Source: Basidiobolus meristosporus CBS 931.73 (Eukaryota; Basidiobolomycota; Basidiobolomycetes; Basidiobolales; Basidiobolaceae). From it: DNA of 35,042 nucleotides. The notes below the pieces were generated by a model that saw only the letters and a list, made by a program, of their open reading frames with translations, did not search any database and was not told the origin of the DNA. Location: the NCBI GenBank assembly GCA_002104905.1, contig MCFE01000797.1:1-35042 (forward strand), given 5' to 3'. Made by a program: the position numbers and the translations under genes. Below are positions 27,891 through 35,042 of the stretch, in pieces. Each line of letters begins with the position of its first letter. The first letter of the stretch is position 1.

Positions 27891-30652
27891 ATGACTACTG
27901 CCAGCAAACAGAACAACACAAACATCTTTCCTGTAAAGGGGAGGCTTGATGGAAAAAACTACAGACACTGGAGAATCAAGATGCAGAACCACCTTGAGGA
28001 AAGGAAGCTTTGGAATATAGTAACAGGAAAAGAAGTTGAGCCCAAAGGAACACCAGAAGAAGTGGAGAAGTTTCAAGAGAAGGAGAGAAAAGCCTTTAAA
28101 GCCATATGTATTAATGTATAAGATTCCTTCATTGGACAAATCCATGCCTCAAATACTGCCAAAGCAGCATGGGAATCCTTAGAGAAGATCTTTAGAGCAA
28201 AGTTAGTATCAAGCAAACTTTATTTAAAACAAAAGTTCTTCAACATGAGGAAGAAGCCAGATGATGACATGCAACAACTCATTACCAGACTGGTGACACT
28301 TGCAGAAGAACTTTACAGTATTAATGCTGGTGTAGATGATGAAGAATAGATACTCTGTCTGCTTTGCAGCCTACTAGGCAAGTATGAGTCACTCACACTT
28401 TCTTTTGAAAGCAGAGAAGACAGTTTGACTTTAGACTTTGTCAAAGGAAGACTTCCCCATAAAGAACTCAGATATAATTATCAAGCAGAGAAAATTGAAG
28501 ATAATGCTTTATTCAGTCCAGAAAGACACTCAGAAAAGAAGGGAAAGCAACAAAACCAAAGAAAACCTGGTTGCACAACTATTGTAAAAAGCCAGGACAC
28601 TGGGCAAGAGAATGCAGTAAGAAACAAGCCGACAAAAAACAGAAACTAGAGCAGGCAAGCCATATAACTGCTGATGAACATTTATTTGTAACTGTACAAG
28701 AGAGTGCAAGTAACCAAAGTAATGAATGGTATATTGACTCTGGAGCATCACAGCATATTTGTGGTATAAAGGAGTGGTTCAGCAACTTTAAGACTATTAC
28801 CATAGGAAAGGTTTATCTGGGAGATAACTCTGCTCTGGATGCTACCACCAGTGGGTCTATACAGCTAAATTTGAGCAATAGCTCAGGGGTAACAACAGCA
28901 ACACTGACTGATGTACTCTATGTACCTGAAATAGCTAAGAACCTACTCTCAGTCAGTAAAGCAACTGCTCAGGGACTGAAATTTGTTTTTACTAAGATGA
29001 GCTGCTCAATATGGAGTGAAATGGACAAAAATTAGCTTTGGGAATCAGAGATCACAAATATACAAGTTACAATGCAAGATCAGTGTACCTGAGTATGTCA
29101 ACATTGCTGAAACTGATGAAACCAACTGAGATACATGGCATAGGGGGCTAGGACACATTGGGGAAAAGAAAATGAGCCAATTGGTGAAAAATCAGCTAGT
29201 TTTGGGCCTAAAATACTCAATTTCAATCAAACTGAAGGTTTGTAAAGGATGTTCATATGGCAAACAAGCTAGGGAATGTTTCAGAAGCTCAGAAGGCATC
29301 AATACCACCAAAATACTGGCTATTGTACACTCAGACATATGTGGCCACATGAGAACACTGTCCTTTGGAGCCAAGAGATACTTTATGATGTTTATTGGTG
29401 ACAAAACAAGATATATATGGGTTTACTTCCTCAAAACAAAGGATGAAGCATTGGTGGCGTTTAAGCACTTCAAGAACATGGCAGAAACACACACTGGGTG
29501 TAAATTGAAGGTACTGCAAAGTGACAATGGAGGAGAATACTGTTCAAAGGAGTTTGCAAAATACTGCTCATCTACTGTTATACCTCAAAGGCCACAGTTA
29601 CTCATACTCCACAGCAAAATGGAGTAGCCAAACGTCCAAATAGAGCAATAGTAGAGATGAGAAGATCTATGCTACATAATAAGAGAAAGGACTACAAGTT
29701 TTGTGCTGAATCTGTTGCTAGCACAGTATACACCTATAAGAGATACCCAACAGCACCACTATATGATTCTCCACCCTTTCAGGCATATACAGGCAAAGAA
29801 ACCAGACCTCCAGCACCTCATTATCCTTAGCAGTGGTGTCTTTTATCACATTCCTGACAAAAAATGCTCAAAGCTGCAACCAAAGAGTAGAATAGTGATC
29901 TTTCTTGTGTATTGTGTTGAAACTAAAGGGTATAGAGTGCATGATGGCAAAATCCAGAAGCTGATCAAGAGCAGTGACATTGTATTTGGGGAGAATTCAG
30001 ATCAGAGAGCCACTGAAATCATTGGCTGGCTGCCTGTTGATGCAATCAATACCAACAAGGAAGAAACATACCTAATTCAGCCAGATAAGGAAGATAATTT
30101 AGGAAGACAATTTTACCAGTTCCAGATCAGAGCAGATTATCACAGTTAGGAGATCTACCAGAATAATAAATGCCCCTGGATCCTGATGCAGTTATCCAAT
30201 GATTATGAAGAAGCTTATCTTGCCTTATATGACAAATGTGAGAATCTGGAACAAGCAATGCAAAGTCCAGATGCTACTATGCAGCAACAAGCCATGCCTG
30301 AGGAGGACCAATCACTGATCAAGGCAAAAACGTGGGAACTGGTAAGTTACCAAATGGAAGAAAGGCAATAGGATGTAGATGGGTCTACAAGGTCAAGATA
30401 ATCTCAAATGGTACCATTGATAAGTACAAGGCTATATTGGTGGCAAAAGGCTATTCCCAGATCCAGGGACTAGACTTTCAGGAAACATTTGCTCCAGTAG
30501 CCAAGTATAGCTCCATTAGGACAGTTCTAGGCCTGGCAGCTGTACACAGTCTAGAACTACACCAAATGGGTGTTAAAACAGCCTTTCTAAGTGGGGATTT
30601 ACAAGAAAGTACATTTATGGAGCAGCCATAAAGTTTTACCACTCCAAAAGGC
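27891..30652 (+). pseudogene. Copia C1 Gag-Pol, 5' part
   Basis: It starts with ATG at 27891 (MTTASKQNNTNIFPVKGRLDG) and parallels C2. Visible: Gag, protease WYIDSGASQH (~28729), integrase GGEYCS (~29530), then CRWVYKVK and ETFAPVAKYSSIR of reverse transcriptase, up to MEQP (30628), where C2 cuts in. Lesions: TAA at 28119 (CAA in C2), TAG near 28346, frameshift in the zinc-knuckle region near 28570, TAG near 29033, and others. The CAGTTAGG frame break (30141-30148) is shared with C2. Confidence 0.85.
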
Positions 30653-31021
30653 TGTTGAAATATTGGACTATTTGGTATCATTCAGCAGCTAAAAATTTAC
30701 TTAACCATTCTAGGCTAGTCTTAGTCACTGTAGGACTCATTTACTGCCTTAACTTTGCCACTTTCTCCAGATATATAATCTTATGATTATTCCCCTATAG
30801 TCAGGATCGAATTAGCACTATTACCAAACATTATGTACTAACCCTGAAACTGTTACAGAATGCTCCTGAATATTGAGAAGCCCTCCCTACTTAGTGTTGC
30901 AGCTGTATTACTTCTACAAAGGTATAAATACTGAGCTTCTTTATGAATAAACAACAGTTCAACTATTATCACTATTTCTTGATAAGTTCCTTATATCCAA
31001 ATCACTTCTTAAATTGCAACA
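30653..31021 (+). repeat. Copia C2 5' LTR
   Basis: 369 bp, TGTTGAAATATTGG...AAATTGCAACA. It contains GGTATAAATACTGAG (TATA box, ~30925) and GAATAAACAACAG (polyadenylation signal). Confidence 0.9.
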
Positions 31022-31033
31022 GGTTATGAGCCC
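31022..31033 (+). other. Copia C2 primer-binding site
   Basis: GGTTATGAGCCC, complementary to the initiator tRNA-Met anticodon arm. In this family the ATG in the site opens only a 9-codon frame ending in TAA, and Gag starts at 31058 instead. Confidence 0.85.
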
Positions 31034-31057
31034 CGATTGCCTTAATCTATTCTAAAG

Positions 31058-34000
31058 ATGACTTCTACCAGCAAACAAAGCAATACCAACATCTTCCCTG
31101 TAAAGGAGAGGTTTGATGGGAAGAACTACAGACTTTGGAGAATCAAGATGCAGATCCACCTTGAGGAAAGAAAGCTTTGGAACATAGTAACAGGAAAGGA
31201 AGTTGACTCCAAAGAAACAGCAGAAGATGTGGAGAAGTTTCAAGAGAAGGAGAGAAAGGCCTTCAATGCAATATGCATCAATGTGCAAGACTCCTTCATT
31301 GGACAAATCCATGCCTCAAATACTGCCAAAGCAGCATGGGAATCCTTAGAGAAGATCTTTAGAGCAAAGTCAGTATCAAGCAAGCTTTATTTGAAACGAA
31401 AGTTCTTCAACATGTGAAAAAAGCCAGATAATGACATGCTACAACTCATTACCAGAATGGAGACACTTGCAGAAGAACTTTACAGTATTAATGCTGGTGT
31501 AGATGATGAAGAAACGATACTCTGACTGCTTTGCAGCCTACCAGACGAGTATGGGCCACTCATACTTTCTTTTGAAAGCAGAGAAGACAACTTGACTTTA
31601 GACTATGTCAAAGGAAGACTTCTCCATGAAGAACTCAGACGTAATGATCAAGCAGAGAAAATTGAAGATAATGCTTTATTCAGTTCAGAAAGGTATACAG
31701 AAAAGAAGGGAAAGCAACAAAACCAAAGAAATCCTGGCTGCTGTAACTACTGTAAGAAGCCAGGACACTGGGCAAGAGAATGCAAGAAGAAACAAGCAGA
31801 CAAAAAACAGAAACTAGAGCAGGCAAACCATATAACTACTGATGAACAGCTATTTGACACTGTACAAGAGAGTGCAAGTAACCAAAGTAATGAATGGTAT
31901 ATTGACTCTGGAGCATCACAGCATATTTGTGGTATAAAGGATTGGTTCAGCAATTTAAAGACTATTCCCGTAAGAAAGGTTTATCTGGGAGATAACTCTG
32001 CATTAGAAGCTACCGCCAGTGGGTCTATACAACTAAATATGAGTGATAACTCAGGGGCAACAACAGCAAAACTAACTGACGTACTCTATGTACCTGGAAT
32101 AGCTAAGAACCTACTCTCAGTCAGTAAAGCAACTACTCAGGGACTGAAATTTGTTTTTACTAAGCTGAGCTGCTCAATATTGAGTGAAAATGGACAAAAA
32201 TTAGCTTTGGGAATCAGAGATCACAATATGTACAAATTACAATGCAAGATCATTGTACCTGAGTACGTCAACATTGCTGAAACTGATGAAACCAACTGGG
32301 AGACATGGCATAGGAGGCTAGGACACATAGGGGAACAGAAAATGAGCCAATTAGTGAAAAATCAGCTTGTTTTGGGCCTAAAATACTCAATTCCAATCAA
32401 ACTGAATGTTTGTAAGGGATGTTCATATGGCAAACAGGCTAGGCAACGTTTCAAGAGCTCAGAAGGCATCAATATCACCAAAATATCAGCTATTGTACAC
32501 TCAGACATGTGTGGCCCCATGAGAACACTGTGCTCTGGAGCCAAGAGATACTTTATGATGTTTATTGATGACAAGACAAGATATACATGGGTGTACTTCC
32601 TCAAAACAAAGGATGAAGCTTTAGAGACGTTTAAGCACTTCAAGAACATGGCAGATGCACAAACTGGGTGTAAATTGAAGGTACTACACAGTGACAATGG
32701 AGGAGAATACTGCTCAAAGGAGTTTGCAAAATACTGCTTGTCTACTGGTATACTTCAAAAGACCACAGTTCCTCATAATCCACAGCAAAATGGAGTAGCA
32801 GAACGTGCAAATAGAACAATAGTAGAGATGGGAAGATCTATGCTACATGATAAGGGAATGGACTACAAGTTTTGGGCTGAATCTGTTGCTACCGCTGTAT
32901 ACATCAAGAACAGATGCCCAACAACAGCACTACGTGATTCTACACCCTTTGAAGCATATACAGGCAAAAAACCAGATCTCCAGCACATCAGGATCTTTGG
33001 CAGTGATGTTTTTTATCACATCCCTGACAAAAAACGCTGAAAGTTGGAACCAAAGAGTAGAAAAGGGATCTTTCTTGGGTATTGTGAAGATACTAAAGGG
33101 TATAGAGTGTATGATGGCGAAATTCAGAAGCTGATCAAGAGCAGGGACGTTGTATTTGAGGAAAATTCAGATCAGAAAGCCACAGAAATCATTGGCCAGC
33201 TGCCTGATGATGCAATCAACACAAATGAAGAAGATACGTACCAAATCCAGCCAGAGATGGAATACTTCTACCAGTTCCAGATCAGAACAGATTATCCCAG
33301 TTAGGAGATATACCAGAATAAGAAATGCCCCTGGATCCTGGTGGCAGACATCCAATGATCATGAAGAAGCTTATCTTGCCTTATGTGCCAAACCTCAGAA
33401 TCTGGAGCAGGCAATGCAAGGTCCAGATGCTACTAAGTGGCAACAAGCCATGCAGGAGGAGTACCAATCACTGATCAAGGCAAAAACGTGGGAACTGGTA
33501 GATTTACCAAATGTGAGAAAGCCAATAGGATGTAGATGGGTCTACAAGATCAAGATAACCTCAAATGGTGCCGTTGATAGGTACAAGGCTAGATTGTTAG
33601 CTAAAGGCTATTCCCAGATCCAGGGACTAGACTTTAAGGAAACATTTGCTCTGGTTGCCAAGTTTAACTCTATTAGGACAGTTCTAGCCCTGGCAGCTGT
33701 ACACAGTCTAGATCTACACCAAATGGACGTCAAAACAGCCTTTCTTAATGGGGATTTGCAAGAAACTATATATATGGAGCAACCAGAAGGTTTTACCAAT
33801 CCAAAAAGCCCCCATAAGGTGTGCAAACTTAGAAAATCGTTGTATGGACTTAAGCAGGCACCCAGAGCATGGTATAACAAGATTGACACATATCTAGAGG
33901 AAATTGGGTTCTCTTGTAGCACTGCAGATCACAGTATATATGTGAAACAGCTCAAAAAGGGTGAGATCATCCTAGTTCTTTATGTGGACGACCTAATTAT

Positions 34001-34973
34001 AGCTACAAGTGATCAAGAGGCACTTAAACAGACAAAATCAGATCTCTTCAGCAAGTTTGAGATGAAAGATCTTGGAAAATTGAGCTATTTTCTTGGAATT
34101 GAGGTCAAATTAGACATACCTACGCAGAAAATTGTGATGAATCAGTCTAAGTACATCAAGGACATTCTTAGACGCTTCAAAATGGAAAATTGCAAACCTG
34201 CAGCAACCCCTATGGACAATAACCTCAAATTAAGCAAATCTCAGCCAGTTATAGATGAAAACGGCTCAAATATGGACCAAAACTTTCCCTATCAATCAAT
34301 GGTTGGTAGCCTAATGTTCTTGATGGTGTCTACACGTCCAGATATTGCAGTAGCAGTTGGAATAGTCAGTCAATTCATGAAGAATTATGTATCAGATCAA
34401 ATTGCAGCAGTTAAGCGGATTTTCAGATATCTACAAGGTACCATAAATATGGTACTGGAATACTCTGGAGCAGCTAATAGGCAAAAATTTGATGGTTATA
34501 GTGATTCAGATTGGGGTAGGGATTTGATTGACAGACGCTCTACCACAGGCTATGTATTTCTTTATGCTGGTGCAGCTATTACTTGGAATTGCAAGAAACA
34601 ACCAACTGTGGCACTATCTACAACTGAAGCCAAATATATGGCTGCATGTCAAGCAACTAAGGAGGCTATATGGCTACAAAAATTATTCAAAGACTTAGGT
34701 TTTAATTCAGGTGAACCAACATGTATTTACAAGAATAATCAAAGTTGTATTTCATTAGCTAGAAATCCTACTAATCATGCCAGAACTAAGCACATTGATA
34801 TACAGCATCACTTTGTGAGGGAAGCTGTAGAAAATAACTTAGTAGAGCTGGTTTACTGCCCAACTGACAAAATGGTGGCAGACATATTGACAAAACCACT
34901 AGCTAGGCCACAGTTTGAGATCCTTAGAGGGAAATTGGGATTAAGAAATTATTTAGTTGAGGGGGAGTGTTGA
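31058..34973 (+). pseudogene. Copia C2 Gag-Pol, lightly damaged
   Basis: Starts MTSTSKQSNTNIFPVKERFD. Gag has a CCHC knuckle CNYCKKPGHWAREC (~31743-31785). Then protease WYIDSGASQH (~31895); integrase HSDMCGP, HSDNGGEYCS and PQQNGVAERANR, all three acidic residues present; reverse transcriptase QMDVKTAFLNGDL, SLYGLKQAPRAW and LYVDDLIIA; RNase H SDSDW. Breaks: TGA at 31415, 31523 and 33038, and a +1 frame change at CCCAGTTAGG (33297-33306) between integrase and RT. RNase H has STTEAKY and NNQS where active copies have STTEAEY and DNQG/DNQS, so a catalytic Asp is Asn. It ends LVEGEC and TGA at 34971-34973, running into the LTR. Confidence 0.9.
34959..34967 (+). other. Copia C2 polypurine tract
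   Basis: GAGGGGGAG directly before the 3' LTR, overlapping the last pol codons. Confidence 0.8.
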
Positions 34974-35042
34974 AATATTGGGCTATTTGGTATCATTCAG
35001 CAGCTAGAAATTTACTTAACAATTCGAGGCTAGTCTTAGTCA
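34968..35042 (+). repeat. Copia C2 3' LTR, first 75 bp
   Basis: TGTTGAAATATTGGGCTATT..., cut by the window edge. Four differences from the 5' LTR over 75 bp. Confidence 0.9.

Larger units (their letters stand above)
27473..30652 (+). mobile_element. Copia C1: Ty1/copia family 2, truncated by C2
   Basis: 5' LTR, primer-binding site and Gag-Pol up to the middle of reverse transcriptase, where C2 begins. It is a different family from copia A/B: the LTR is unrelated in sequence, but the primer site is the same and the proteins are related. The 5' edge is uncertain. TGTTCCACTGG (27473) gives a TG start, but similarity to the C2 LTR only begins at about 27502. Confidence 0.8.
30653..35042 (+). mobile_element. 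Copia C2: Ty1/copia family 2, near complete, off the right edge
   Basis: Inserted into the reverse transcriptase of C1. It has a 369-bp 5' LTR, primer site, Gag-Pol, a polypurine tract and the first 75 bp of the 3' LTR. The visible 3' LTR differs from the 5' LTR at 4 of 75 positions. The left flank is AAGGC (30648-30652); the matching duplication must lie outside the window. Confidence 0.9.

Noticed and set aside
31415-31525. The Gag stops in C2 as programmed readthrough sites
   Set aside because: C1 has sense codons at both positions and its own stops elsewhere, so these are copy-specific mutations.
1-35042. CRISPR arrays, operons, tRNA or rRNA genes
   Set aside because: No spaced short repeats, no bacterial gene arrangement and no RNA gene was recognised. 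The tRNA-like matches are primer-binding sites of retrotransposons.

Overview
The window looks like a transposon graveyard from a filamentous fungus, most likely a basidiomycete of the Agaricomycete type. Three things suggest this: a secretory-pathway gene at the left edge whose first ~40 residues look like fungal calnexin; a class II element whose transposase resembles the Tnp2/CACTA-like (Plavaka-type) proteins common in mushrooms; and fungal-style Ty1/copia and Ty3/gypsy elements. This is a family-level impression, not a species identification. Apart from the left ~0.8 kb, almost everything I can assign is mobile DNA.

Layout. 1-129: 5' end of a calnexin-like gene (minus strand) with a 1-nt frameshift. 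130-1850: promoter, unassigned DNA, and two fossil LTR pieces related to copia family 1. 1851-2658: an internally deleted Tnp2 element (K). 2659-8409: a second related element (M), split by a full-length, uninterrupted Ty1/copia element, copia A (3167-7853, 1323-aa Gag-Pol, LTRs ~99% identical, 5-bp target duplication). 8410-26455: a third related element (N), with terminal inverted repeats starting CCCTATGA and flanking TGC. It carries two divergent broken genes: ORFX (minus) and a Tnp2 transposase (plus). N is expanded from about 5.4 kb to 18 kb by later insertions: copia B (8519-20336), a Ty3/gypsy element inside copia B (12035-19162), a solo copia LTR inside the gypsy gag (17893-18242), and a solo LTR of another family (E, 22151-23013) that itself holds a solo copia LTR (22328-22675). 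26695-27472: two more end fragments of the Tnp2 family, one inside the other. 27473-35042: copia family 2, copy C1 interrupted in its reverse transcriptase by copy C2, which runs off the right edge.

The nesting rests on exact target-site duplications: CTTTA, AAAAA, TATTC, GCCCC, GGCAC and GTCCC. It is checked independently by reading frame: removing the inserted DNA plus one duplication rejoins the frames of copia B pol, gypsy gag and ORFX. Both copia families have a primer-binding site complementary to the anticodon arm of initiator tRNA-Met, the half-tRNA mechanism known from Drosophila copia. The gypsy element has an unrecognised third ORF between pol and its 3' LTR. Copia A is the only element here that looks competent; the others carry stop codons, frameshifts or lost catalytic residues.
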